The position numbers and the translations under genes were made by a program. DNA of 64,000 bases from Talpa occidentalis (Eukaryota; Chordata; Mammalia; Eulipotyphla; Talpidae): contig NW_023601754.1 of NCBI RefSeq assembly GCF_014898055.3, positions 46,059,013 through 46,123,012 on the forward strand, in the 5' to 3' direction. Position 1 is the first letter of the stretch. Every line of letters begins with the position of its first letter. Positions 54,487 through 64,000 of the stretch are shown piece by piece. Below the pieces are notes generated by a model. It was not told the origin of the DNA and did not search any database. It saw only the letters and a list, made by a program, of their open reading frames with translations.

Positions 54487-55544
54487 TGAAAGGATTGGCA
54501 CGATAAAGAAAAGGAAAGCCAGGCTAAGTTGTTCGACTTTCACACCCTCTTTATCAAAAACCCTCTGGTCACTTTGTCCCAATCTCCTGTTTTAAACCCA
54601 GCTACTCTGTTACCAAAACCTGAGTCTCCCCTGTCTGCCCACGTGTGTGCTGGGGTTCTGGAGGAATTGCGGTCCCCTCACCCAGGACTCTCTCACACTA
54701 CATGCAGATAACGTCCTGTTCGTAGATGGCAGCTCCTGCGTAGATCCTCAAGGGAAGCGCAGGGCTGCCTATGCCGTGGTGACTGAACACCAGGTCATCC
54801 GGGCCAGTCCACTTCCTGAAGGGACCTTGTCACAAAAAGCTGAACTTATCACGCTCACCCGAGCACCCACTCTCTCACAGGGAATAAGGGTCACTATATA
54901 TACTGATTCTAAATATGCTTTCCTAATACTCACAGCCATGTGGCCATCTGGCAGGAACGTGGTTTTCTCTCCACCAAAGGATCTCCTATCATTAACGCAA
55001 ACTTATTTTCAAACTGCTTGAGGCCTTCCAGCTGCCAGCCAAGGTGGCCATAGTTCATTGTAAGGGACACCGATCAGACTCTCTTTGGAGGTGACATGAG
55101 GAGACAACAAAGCAGATGAAACGGATGAAATGGCCAGGGCCCTGACAAGCCCTGGCCAGCCTTCTGTTGCTGTTCTGTTTCTCTCTTTAGCGTCTGTCTC
55201 ACCAAGATGAAAGGATTGGTGTGGTAAAGAAGAGGAAAGCCAGGCTACGTTTCTCACAGGCAGAAAGTTTATTGCGTCCTTGGGCACGGTTCTCCAACCC
55301 CCACAGAGGTCAGAGAAGTCATGCCCCTTGGGGGATGAGGGTAATCTTTTATAGGGCGGGGTCTGGCCTTGGTGGAAGGTGGAGTGATGTTGCTCTTCAA
55401 AGTAGTTGTTCTCTCTTGGAACTTAGGGTTCTTTCAGGCACAGTGCTTATCAGGCACAGTGCAGAGCCACTCAGGGAATGCAGGTGGCAGCAGTTTCAAG
55501 CCCCTCCCCCGGCCCCCCAATATTGCCCCAGCCTCGACCTTACA
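54487..55544 (-). mobile_element. ERV remnant with LTRs, gammaretrovirus-like
   Basis: A stub of LTR end (54487-54530, TGAAAGGATTGGCACG...) and a nearly complete LTR (55208-55544, TGAAAGGATTGG...CCTTACA) share the same sequence start. The whole is flanked by AATGG at 54482-54486 and 55545-55549. The LTR is in minus orientation: the minus strand has CTATAAAAG and CAATAAAC in order. The internal part is mostly deleted. It lies in intron 2, opposite to the gene's sense. Confidence 0.8.
54540..55185 (+). pseudogene. Retroviral pol fragment (RNase H domain), broken
   Basis: In the + frame, residues typical of gammaretrovirus-type RNase H are visible: a VDGSS motif at about 54724, an AELI motif near 54840 and TDSKYAF near 54902. 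A QLPAKVA-HC segment follows in another frame near 55030. Frameshifts and an in-frame stop before and after make it non-functional. It is on the strand opposite to the LTRs that flank it. Confidence 0.85.
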
Positions 55545-55589
55545 AATGGGAGGTCAGTGAGGACAGACATTTTAGCTTGTCTTGATTGC

Positions 55590-55690
55590 TGCTGTGTTTT
55601 TGGAGGCCACAACAGTGCCTGGCACACAATAAATATTGGGCAGTGCTTGGCACACAATAAGTATTGGGTGAATATTTGTTAAGGGAAGGA
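55590..55690 (+). repeat. L2-like 3' end with small tandem duplication
   Basis: TGCCTGGCACACAATAAATATTG followed by a second TGCTTGGCACACAATAAGTATTG about 33 bp on (both quoted in parts), and then GGAAGGAAGGAAGG. Confidence 0.6.
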
Positions 55691-56264
55691 AGGAAGGAAA
55701 AAGGGTGAGGAGAAAAACTGCATTTTCTCCATTCAAGCATTGACATTGAGAGACACAGCTGTGAATAAGAGACATCTCAATTTGTGGAAGAGACGCGTTT
55801 TATTTAAATGTGTCACTTCTGATATTATGATATAGAATTGGGGTGGGTCCCCCCACGAGAGTATTGAAGGTAGATAGAAATATTGGTCTGGGAATGAGGG
55901 CAGGCCTCCTGGGGAGACGATGTTCATGCAGAAGATGCAAAGGAGATTGAAGGTAAAGTGTGTTCTAGGCAGGGGAATGGCGTGTGCAAAGGCCCCGAGG
56001 TAGGGGGCTGAGTTTGAGGGAGCTAGAGAAGGTAGATGAGGCTGAGGAATGAGGCTGGAAGGAACATCCACCCCTCTGGATGAGGGTCTGTGGCAACTTT
56101 ACTCCAAAGTGCAAAGTGAACCCTGGGGAGGTTTTGGTGAGAGAGCAGATGAACGTCAACTTTTTCTTCTTTAAAATAATGGGGTTCATCTGGTTAACTT
56201 CTTTAACTTTTTATACATGGGTTTGAAGTTTTTCACCCTTTTTAAAATTTAGTTCTATGAAAGT

Positions 56265-58166
56265 GGGTTGTTTTTTTTTAATAGCAGTTTTGATATAATT
56301 CACTTAAAATATAATTTACCCATTTTAAAGCATGCAATTCTACAATTGGGGGTATAGCCACAATCATGCACCCATACTGTTGTAGAGCAACCCCGATACA
56401 AAACGGGGTGCCTGACTGTGGGTCCTCACCCGCGCGCTTAAAAGGACTTAGCAATGCTCTACTGCAGGCACACGTGAAAGGTTCATAAAAGGTTTATTGA
56501 CAAGGGAAGGGGAAATGAGGAAATGTACAGCTCTGGGAGAAAAGTGGGAGACAAAGTTTTAAACGAGTCCTACCCAATCCGCCAATCAGGAACCCCAAAA
56601 TGGCGCTCTCAGAGTTGGCCGCCAGCCAGGAGTCCTGACGCCGGGAGGCGAGCGATAGCCAGAGAGACCCCAAGGCCCACGTGTCTGGTTTTTATATCCA
56701 ACCTGGCTGCCCAACTCCACCCCCAGGTCCCAGCCACCTTTCCCTTGGTGGTGATGGGATTTGTCTTTCCCAATGTTTTGATGGCTTTAGTCTGGAGTGG
56801 GGGTGGGGTCCACAAAGCCTGTATGGGATTATTTTAGGACATTATTTCCCCCTAACAATACCACAAATTTAGAACATTTTCAGCACTCCTACAAGCAGCC
56901 CAGTACCCAATAGTCATCACCTCCCAGTCACCACTTCCTCCAATCTTGGGCAACCTTTAATCTACTTTTTATCTCTATGGACCCACCCATTCTGAATATT
57001 TCTTACCAGTGGAATCACACAACTCATGACATTTTCTTTCTGGCCTATTTCACTTAGCATCATGTTTTCAAACTTCATCCATGCTGTAGTTTGGATCAGT
57101 GCTTCATCCCTCTTAATGGCCAAATACTATTCCTAGTCTGGATGGACCCATTGTGTTTATACATTTGTTAGTTGGTAAACATTTGGGTTGTTTGAACTCT
57201 TTGGCTTTTACAAGTCATGTTTCTTAGAATGTTCCCTATGTAGGCAATGTTTTACTTTCTCTCTGAGTTCTATGAGTTTTGGTAGACATATATAGCCATA
57301 TAACCACAGCCACAATCAAGCTATAGAACAGTTTCATCACCACAGAAAACTCCTCTTACATTCTTTTGTAGTCAGATTCTCCCACACCCCCAACCCCTAG
57401 TTCAGGATGTCACATAAATGGAGTCATAACATATAGAGCCTTTGAGACTGACTTCTTTTACTCAACATAATGCACTTCAGATTCATCCAAGGTGTGTGTC
57501 TGTGCATGTATATTTAATTGCTGAAGAATAGTCCATTGTACAGATGGACCATCATTGGTTTATCCATTCATCTATTGAAAAAGCTTTGGGTTGTTTCCAG
57601 TGTGGGGTGAGTATGAACACAGCTGTTGTGTAGTTTTGTGTATACATCTGTGCATGGAAATGTGCTGTTGTTTATCTTGGATAAAAACTGAGATGTGGGA
57701 TCGCTGTGTCAGTGGGAAGTGTGTATATTTAACTTTATGAGAAAATGCCAAACTGTTTTTCCAAAGTGGCTTTCCCATTTTGCACTCCCACTAGCAACAT
57801 AGGTGAGCTCCAGTTGTTCTACTTCCTTGCCACCACTTGATATTGTCAAATGTTTTCTTTAAGCCATACTAACAGGTTAGACTGGTATCTTCTTGTGGTT
57901 TGAATTTGCATTTCCCTAATGATTAATGATGTTGGGCATATTTTCAGGTGCTCATGAGCCATCATATGTATCTTCTTCCATAAAGTGACTGTTCAGTTCC
58001 CCCCCTTTTGTTTTAGCCAAGTTGTTTTCATATTATTTATTTAGAAATTATTTATTCATTTTTGTTGAGTTTTCAGGGTTTTCTGTATCATTGGAGTATA
58101 AACCCTTCATCATTCTATAAACGTTTTCTCTCACAGGCTGTGGCTTGTCTTTTCATTCACTTTTTT
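56265..58166 (-). mobile_element. Old L1M, long fragment interrupted by an LTR
   Basis: TTGATATAATTCACTTAAAAT, ATTTACCCATTTTAAAG and after the LTR GAATCACACAACTCATGAC, CATTTGGGTTGTTTG, AAGTGGCTTTCCC match, in complementary order, the L1M 3' UTR and ORF2 end. An LTR (56378-56857) interrupts it. It continues after the SINE at 58167. Confidence 0.7.
56378..56857 (-). mobile_element. Solo LTR, ERV1-like family, full-length copy 2
   Basis: 480 bp, TGTTGTAGAG...CCCCCTAACA, exact TSD ATAC (56374-56377, 56858-56861). Nearly identical to the copy at 38202; both lie in the same orientation 18 kb apart. Confidence 0.95.
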
Positions 58167-58445
58167 TTAAAAGATTTTTTTTAAAGGATTTACTTATTTA
58201 TTTATGCATAAAAGAACTGGGGTGTAGGCCAGAGGTACAGGAGTGTACGAGGATTCAACAGACACTGAGTGGGGAGCAGAACAGGCAGATCCACTGAAAT
58301 ACACTGCTGAGGGAAGCAGTGGGCAAGACTGGAGGGGTCTGCTGCGCTGTGTGTCACTTCCCTGGCTGGGGATCAAACTCGTGTTGCAATGGCTGGCGAT
58401 AGCTTGATAGCACTGAAACTTAATCCCTGCATCACCAGGGAGGCC
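58167..58445 (-). repeat. tRNA-derived SINE, type A
   Basis: TSD TTCATTCACTTTTT on both sides. Diverged copy with an extra T-rich duplication in the tail. Confidence 0.9.
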
Positions 58446-59420
58446 TTCATTCACTTTTTAAGTGTCTTCTCGAAGTGTACATTTTTAATTTTCATGAAAT
58501 CCAACCTGTCAGTTTGTTCTTTAAAAGATCAAAATTTGATGTCATAGGTAAGAAACCTTTGCCTAATCCAAGGTTACAAATATGCCCTTTGTGTTTTCTC
58601 CTAGAAAGTTTCTAGTTTTAGATTTTATATTTAAATCTTGGAGCCATTTTGAGCTACTTTTTATAAATGGCATAGGTAGAGGTGCTTTGCATGGATGTCC
58701 AATTACTCTAACTTTTCTTTAAAATTTAAAGTGTATTAATTTCTCGCTTTAAAAGCAATGATTTCATAGTTCAAAATTCAAGAGGTAAAAAGGGCTTATA
58801 CTGAAAGTTCTACTTTTGCAGCCAGCAATAACTCTGTGTATTCTTGCAGAATTTGCATGTACAAGCAGAAATGTACATAAATATATTTTTAACTTCCTCT
58901 CACAAAATTTAGCACTATAGACATACCGTTTTTGCATTTTGATATCATTTATTTTTTGAAAATAAAATTATGTGACACCATCCCATCTTAGCACTGTAAA
59001 TAGAGTTTCCTTGTTTATTTACAAGGATTTTTTGGTCTTTGCTAGCTCAAAGTTGAAAAATGGAACTTTGATTTTGCTTTCATTTATTCTTGTGTTGTTA
59101 TTGGTAAAGTTGAGCAAATTTTTAGATTCTTAAAGAACTACTTATCTTTCCTTCCCTATAGTCTGTCTGTTCTTACCCCTGCTTTTTCCTCCCTATTGAA
59201 TTGCTGGTGGTTTATTGATTCATAGAGCTCTTTACATATTAGTGAACTTAACCCTTTGTGAGTGTGTATGTGTTATGACTTGTAAGTAAGTTTCCCTAGA
59301 TAATATTATCTTTTTTTACTGACTATGAACACTGTTCATAATAGTTTTCCCAGTCTATTTTTAAAAATTATATCATGAAATGAATATCTGTCTTTTCTAG
59401 TTGATGTCTTAATTTAAGAT
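58446..59420 (-). mobile_element. Old L1M ORF2 region, continued
   Basis: TTGGAGCCATTTTGAGCTAC and CATGGATGTCCAATTACTC are complement-strand L1 ORF2 phrases. From about 58735 the sequence is A/T-rich and less certain. Confidence 0.6.
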
Positions 59421-59423
59421 ACC

Positions 59424-59684
59424 TTTTTTTAAAAAGATTTACTTATGCAAACAAAAACTGGGGTACAGGCCAGAGGTGTAGAGTGTGAGAGGATTCACCA
59501 GAGACAGAGTGGGGAGCAGAACAGGCAGATTGACTGAAATACACTGCTGAGGGGAGCAGTGGGCAAGTCAGGAGAGATCTGCTGCGCCATGTGGATAGCT
59601 TCCTGGTTGGGGATCGAACTATTGCTGCAGTAGCTGCACACAGACTGATTGTGTCTTAACCCCTTGTGCCACCAGGGAGGCCCC
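59424..59684 (-). repeat. tRNA-derived SINE, type A
   Basis: TTTTTTTTAAAAAGATTTACTTATGC tail side, and the head ends GGAGGCCCC. The TSD may be the AAGATACC/GAGATATC flank, which is imperfect. Confidence 0.88.
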
Positions 59685-59850
59685 TTGAGATATCTCTGGT
59701 CAGACCATATCATACTATGATTGTGACTTGAATGGTATGGACTGTAATTGGCCAGAGGTTAGCCACATGACCACACTTTGCTGCAAAGGTGTCTTGGGGT
59801 TAGAGTCTCTAGCTGGATGCCAACATGCTTAGCTAAATCTTAAAATTCTG

Positions 59851-59935
59851 CAACTCTCCTGCCCTCCTGTGACTATGCAGGTGTCTCTCTTTTTCTCTTT
59901 TCCCTGATAGCCTGTCCTTTTAAGATGTTAAAAAA
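59851..59935 (+). repeat. Short R-like retroposed module, simplest copy
   Basis: CAACTCTCCTGCCC, CCTGTGACTATGCAGGTG, CTCTTTTTCTCTTTTCC, CTGATAGCCTGTCC and AAGATGTTAAAAAAA, 85 bp in total. The exact 16-bp TSD AAATCTTAAAATTCTG lies at 59835-59850 and 59936-59951. The poly-A and long TSD mean LINE-type retroposition of a short RNA. Confidence 0.85.
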
Positions 59936-60054
59936 AAATCTTAAAATTCTGACTCTGGCATAAAGAAAGAATGAATTGTGAGGATATTCAGTGTCTCTCT
60001 CCATGACCTCCTGAGGGGAGTATCAGTCGGATCCAGACAGACAGTGAAACCACA

Positions 60055-60745
60055 CAGTCATTTGAAGAGGAAAAAAAAATGTAATATACAAATTATTTGC
60101 ACCCATTAAGATAACTAGTGTCAAAAAACCAGAAAACAACAAATGTTGGAGGGGGCGCATTTGTACACTGTTGGTGGGAGTGTATGATTGTGAAGCCACT
60201 GTGGAAGACAGTATGGCGTTTCTGGGGAAAAAAAAAATTTAAACCAAGATTTCTATCTGACTCAGAAACTCTGCTTCTGGGTGTAAGTCCAAAAGAATTG
60301 AAAGCAAAGTCTCAAAGAGGTCTTTCTATTACCCCTGGCCATAGCAGTTCTATGGCCTCCAGTCCATGAATGGGTTAATGAAGGTGGCATTTGCATCCAA
60401 GGCAATATGATTCAGCCTTAAAAAAAGGAAATTCTGATCCATGCCACAACATAAGCGAACCTTAAAGACATTAAGTGAAATAAGCCAGACACAAAAAGGA
60501 CAAACTCTGTATGAGTCCACTTAACACGAGGGCCCTGGAATAGTCAGATTCATAAAGACGTAGAGTAGAATTGCAGTCACCAGAGGGCTGGAGGAATGGG
60601 GATCAGGGAGCAACTTTTTGCTGGGAAGAGCCTTTCAGTTTTACAAGATGAAACAGCTTTGGAGATGAAATGTTGTGAGGTTTGGACAATAGGTGAATGT
60701 ACCTAATGCCACTGAGCTGCACACCTTAGAAAAGTTAAATTATTG
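60055..60745 (+). mobile_element. Old L1M fragment (ORF2 end and 3' UTR)
   Basis: GTACACTGTTGGTGGGAGTG, CAATATGATTCAGCC, AAGACATTAAGTGAAATAAGCC and TGAATGTACCTAATGCCACTG are L1 phrases on the + strand (long ones given in part). Confidence 0.75.
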
Positions 60746-61164
60746 GGGCCTCCTTTGCCGGGGACCAGCCTCCGGCAAATGTCGTGTCAGGGGTTCCTGA
60801 AAGGATGAGACGGCATCGGCGAAAACGAAAGGGCTGAGGGGAAGGGGATGAGGTAGAATGAGGAGACACTGACACTTGGTGAGGTGCTGGTATCTTCTGC
60901 CGAGAGACTCAGCAGGTCTTTATTTATTCATTTTTAGTAAGCAGAAAAAAAAATACATTGTCATGTGTAAAGCAGAAACAATTAGTGTATTTTATTCCCA
61001 TGGACTACTGGCTCCTACAGGTCCCAGCTAGACGGTAGCCTTCAAGGTTAATAGATAAAAAACCAAACCTAACACTATTTTATTCATAGCTGCTCAGCTA
61101 TCAGAACCTTTTCTACCTACAAACTTCTTAATACAGTCAACTTCATTTAAAAACTTTCCTAAGA

Positions 61165-61780
61165 GGGCCTCCCCTGTGGCGCAGCGGTTGAGCACTGGGT
61201 TGCGAAGCTGCCCGTGGCCTCTGTGGCGCCGGTTCGATCCCCGGCTGCTCCCCGGCCACCAGAGGAGGGTCCCACATGGCGCGCAGACCTCTCCTGCCGC
61301 CCGCTGCTCCCCTCAGCAGTGTCCTTCGGTCCTTCTGCCTGCTCTGCTCCCCGCTCTGGCTCTGGTGAATTCTCTCACCCTCCCGTGCTTCTGACTCTAC
61401 CCAGTGCATGTATAAACAAAACAAACAGGGCCTCCCTGGTGGCGCAGCGGTTGAGCGCTGGGTTGCAAAGCTGCCCACAGCCTCTGCAGTGCCGGTTCGA
61501 TTCCCGGCTGCTCCCCGGCCACCAGAGAAGGGTCCCACATGGCACGCAGACCTCTCCTGCCACCCACTGCTCCCCTCAGCAGTGTACTTCGGTCCTTCTG
61601 CCTGCTCTGCTCCCCGCTCTGGCTCTGGTGAATTCTCTCACCCTCCTGCGCTTCTGACTATACCCAGTGCTTGTATAAATAAATAAATAAATAAATAAAT
61701 GTTAAAAAAAAAAAAAAAAACAAATAAATAAATAAAACATGCCTCTAGAAAAATTAAAAAATTAAAAATTAAAAAACAAA
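61165..61780 (+). repeat. tRNA-derived SINE, type B, outer copy with AAACATGCCTCT tail
   Basis: Body at 61165-61427 and tail resuming after the inner copy (AATAAATAAAACATGCCTCT, then A-rich to 61780). TSD AAAAACTTTCCTAAGA at 61149-61164 and 61781-61796. Confidence 0.93.
61428..61718 (+). repeat. tRNA-derived SINE, type B, inner copy
   Basis: Inserted in the CAAA-rich tail of the preceding copy. Head GGGCCTCCCTGGTGGCGCAGC. Its own tail is TAAA repeats plus a 17-base A-run. Confidence 0.92.
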
Positions 61781-62689
61781 AAAAAACTTTCCTAAGAAAC
61801 TTCTAAATAAAAAGGAACTTCTAAAAAACAAAAGAAGGATATACTATAATTGCTATGCTGGATTGCTTGTCAGATATATACAATAAATTGTCTCCCATTG
61901 TTAATTGGGCCAAATTGTGTAGTAACTAATTTCTAAACAGGTAATTTTCCGTGCCAATTGCTTGCAGTCTGCTGATACATATAATTTATAGCCTAATGTA
62001 CTTTTTGGGAAATTTTTCTCTTTTTATGACCAAGAACAAAAAGTGAAGGAATGTTAGATCTTTAGCCCCATGGTGTGAGGCACAAGGAATCTTCAGCACC
62101 ATGGTGTGAGGCCCTTTACCTTCGCTGCTTGCCAGTTTCTTATCTGGCTGGGGCATCAAGGCCTCCTGCAGCACTCCTTGGTGGCCTAGGTGTTAGTCTC
62201 AGCACTATCACCACTGCAGCGCGAGTTCAATCCCCAGCCAGGGAGCTGACCCAGATGGTGCCACAGACCTCTCTTGTCTCCCCGCTGGTCCCTTCAGCAG
62301 TGTGTTTCAGTAGATCCACCTGTTCTGTTCCCCACTCTGTCTCTGGTGAATCCTCTCACCCTTCTGCACCTCTGGCCTACACCCGTGGCCTGGTATGCAT
62401 AAATAAATAAAGATCTTATTAAAAAAATCAAACAGGGCAAGGAAGAGTGGATTTGGAGCCAGGAGACAATACACGGAGAAGTGGACAGGGTACTTGTTAG
62501 AATCCAAGACATCATCATAATAGACTGTGAACATTATAATTGTCCTCATCTGACTTACCTGTGGTCTCCTGGAATCTGGACCAATGAGCAGGGTGATTGA
62601 TAAACCTTTCCTACTATGTGATATTCTGTGGCTCCCCAGAAATTAGGGGGTTACTCCCAAAAGGGGGAATGAAAAGAGCTGAAAATTTT

Positions 62690-62956
62690 TTTTTAAGATT
62701 TATTTACTTATGCATACAAGAACTGAGGTACAGGCCAGCGATGCGGGGGGTGAGAGGATTCACCAGAGACAGAGTGGGGAGCAGAACAGGCAGACTGACT
62801 GAAATACACTGCTGAGGGGAGCAGCAGGCGAGACAGGAGAGGTCTGCTGTGCCATGTGGGTTGCTCACTGGCCGGCCGAGGATCAAACTCATGCTGCAGA
62901 GGCTGTGAATTGCTTCATAGTGCGGTGCTTAACCCCTTCCACCACCAGGGAGGCCC
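62690..62956 (-). repeat. tRNA-derived SINE, type A
   Basis: TSD AAAGAGCTGAAA(A)TTTT on both sides. The head reads GGGCCTCCCTGGTGG on the minus strand. Confidence 0.92.
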
Positions 62957-62969
62957 AAAGAGCTGAAAT

Positions 62970-63400
62970 TTTAAGTCCAGGCACCTGGATTCGATTCTAG
63001 CGTCCTCTGTGTGTTCACGGTGTGCTGGTACCCTGACTACCCAAGCCCCAGCATCTTTGTAGCTTAATCCACCTAAGTTTATTTCTTCCTCCTGTACACT
63101 CCAATCACAGGCGGATGGGTGGAGGAAAGTGGGGGAAACCCACATAGTCTCGGGCACACTGGATCCTTCTATTCTGTGGCTCTGCCATGCTCAGGACAGG
63201 ACCCTCCACTGGAGGCTGCATCCGGCCTCTCGGGAATGGATGAGGGTGAGGACGTGGTCACATGGAAGTGTTTCTAGGCCAGCCTGGGAGCAGCTGCACA
63301 GTGCTCCCACCCAGCACTGTCACGTGACCCACAGGTAGCTCCAGGAGAGGCTAGAAAAATGCATGTTATTGCAGATAGGAAAATGCCCGTCTCCATAACA
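62970..63400. other. Unique intron 2 sequence
   Basis: No recognisable feature. Confidence 0.3.
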
Positions 63401-63404
63401 TTCC

Positions 63405-63525
63405 CCTGCTTTGCTCTGCCATCTTAGTGAGTGACTTTTTCTCTGAGCCTCAGTTTCCTGCTCTGAAATTAAGGGAAATCAACCATACCTTCTCCACTGG
63501 TTGTGAGGAGTCTGTGTAATAAAAT
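63405..63525 (+). repeat. MIR fragment
   Basis: CTCTGAGCCTCAGTTTCCTG is a standard + strand MIR core; divergence is moderate. Confidence 0.75.
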
Positions 63526-63828
63526 ATAGTCACATGTCACTTAAAGACATTTGGCTCAACATCGGATCTGACATGCTGTACCATCCAACCTTGGTGTGGT
63601 ATGGGTTGCTCTGCCTAGGTCTGTGAAGTAACATGCACAAGAGCTAGCCTATGATGTGCCCAGGAGATCACCTCACCACATTTCTCAGAACGTGTCTCTG
63701 TAGTTAAGAGATACATAACTGTGTGTATGTAGCCCATTATGCCATACACGCAGCCTTTACAAATCTGATGGTAACCCCCTCTTTGCCCCTCCCCACCTCT
63801 GATTAACTTGTCCCATTTCTTCCCACAG

Positions 63829-64000
63829 GCACCAACTGGATGATTGAGATCCTCAGCTTAATCCTAAAGAATGGAGATCCCTCCTGGATCCAGTCTGAGC
63901 CCATCTGGAATCGGGCACCCTGGTGTGAGGTCCTGCTGAGTGCCTTCAAAATCCTGGACTCCTCTGGTCCCCGCCTCATGAGTTCCCACCTCCCCATCCA
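63829..64000 (+). CDS. SULT2B1: SULT2B1 exon 3 (5' part, cut by window end)
   Basis: Acceptor CCCACAG (63822-63828). The exon completes the Gly codon (G|GC) and continues Thr-Asn-Trp-Met-Ile-Glu-Ile, giving the full 5'-phosphosulfate-binding loop TYPKSGTNW over the splice. Downstream come [18 protein letters not shown], a family signature, and SSHLPI at the edge. In the family, the His of this motif is the catalytic base that takes the proton from the acceptor hydroxyl. All 57 visible codons are open and conserved. TNW here replaces the TTW of the human protein and matches other SULT2 enzymes. The exon continues past the window; the rest of the gene must lie downstream. Confidence 0.96.

Larger units (their letters stand above)
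60756..62173 (-). mobile_element. Solo LTR, ERVK-like (copy 2), with SINE inserts
   Basis: TGCCGGGGACC at 60756, CTGCAGCA at 62173, and the exact 6-bp TSD CTCCTT (60750-60755, 62174-62179). Highly similar to copy 1 at 5662-6440. Two nested SINEs (61165-61780) with their TSD explain the length difference; without them it is about 786 bp. Confidence 0.93.
60746..62430 (+). repeat. tRNA-derived SINE, type A, split by an LTR
   Basis: The head GGGCCTCCTT (60746-60755) is separated from the body (62174-62430) by the ERVK-like LTR. CTCCTT is present on both sides of the LTR as its TSD. Joining the two parts restores the normal SINE head. Confidence 0.9.
54159..63828 (+). other. SULT2B1: SULT2B1 intron 2
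   Basis: Starts GTACCT and ends TTTCTTCCCACAG with a long pyrimidine tract. A branch-point-like GATTAAC lies near 63811. It contains a retroviral remnant, an ERV1-like and an ERVK-like solo LTR, a large old L1 and several SINEs. Confidence 0.93.

Overview
The window is nuclear DNA from a placental mammal. It is gene-poor, intron-like sequence, and three short stretches read as exons of SULT2B1, the cytosolic cholesterol/3-beta-hydroxysteroid sulfotransferase. All lie on the + strand: a candidate first coding exon (30905-30960), exon 2 (54016-54158) and the start of exon 3 (63829 to the window end). Splice sites and codon phases agree across all three, giving intron 1 of about 23 kb and intron 2 of about 9.7 kb. 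Human SULT2B1 lies in 19q13.33; a degenerate minisatellite like one I know from human 19q13 (25.4-26.4 kb) fits that synteny. No second functional gene was found.

The rest is mostly transposon-derived. About 50 copies of one tRNA-derived SINE (roughly one per 1.3 kb, about a fifth of the sequence) occur in both orientations. They carry RNA polymerase III A and B boxes and end in TAAA-rich tails, often inside exact target-site duplications (TSDs). Two types are visible. Type A has a GGTTAAG-type head and a CTTGTATGCATAAATAAA tail. Type B has a GGTTGAGCGCTGGG head and a GTGCTTGTATAAATAAA tail and is generally better preserved. The SINE resembles what I remember of Rhin-1 of horseshoe and Old World leaf-nosed bats, so a rhinolophoid bat is my best guess. 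That species call is weak; Laurasiatheria is safer.

Several solo LTRs could be delimited to the base by TG...CA ends and TSDs. Three copies of one 4-bp-TSD (ERV1-like) LTR lie at 38202, 39455 (internally deleted) and 56378. Three 6-bp-TSD (ERVK-like) LTRs lie at 5662, 36990 and 60756. Two copies of a roughly 590-bp LTR lie in opposite orientation at 23325 and 52795, and single LTRs lie at 45633 and 47652. A gammaretrovirus-like remnant (54487-55544) in SULT2B1 intron 2 holds a broken RNase H fragment that points the opposite way to its LTRs. L1 fragments, MIR, L2 and MaLR pieces, a Tigger2-like DNA transposon, simple repeats and two ribosomal-protein retropseudogenes (RPL31, RPL28) make up most of the remainder.

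Layout: 1-2.1 kb old or unique sequence; 2.1-24.6 kb SINE/L1/LTR-dense; 24.9-27.1 kb SINE-free, G/C-rich with the minisatellite; 29.3-35.3 kb SINE-free island containing the candidate first exon; 35.3-53.7 kb ERV-rich with an inverted duplication (36.4/36.9 kb) and a rearranged duplication (43.4/44.5 kb); 54.0-64.0 kb exon 2, intron 2 and exon 3. The most novel observation is a roughly 85-100-nt retroposed module (50973, 59851, and a degenerate copy near 22125) with its own A-tail and 16-17-bp TSDs. It looks like an LTR R region or other small RNA mobilised by LINE machinery.
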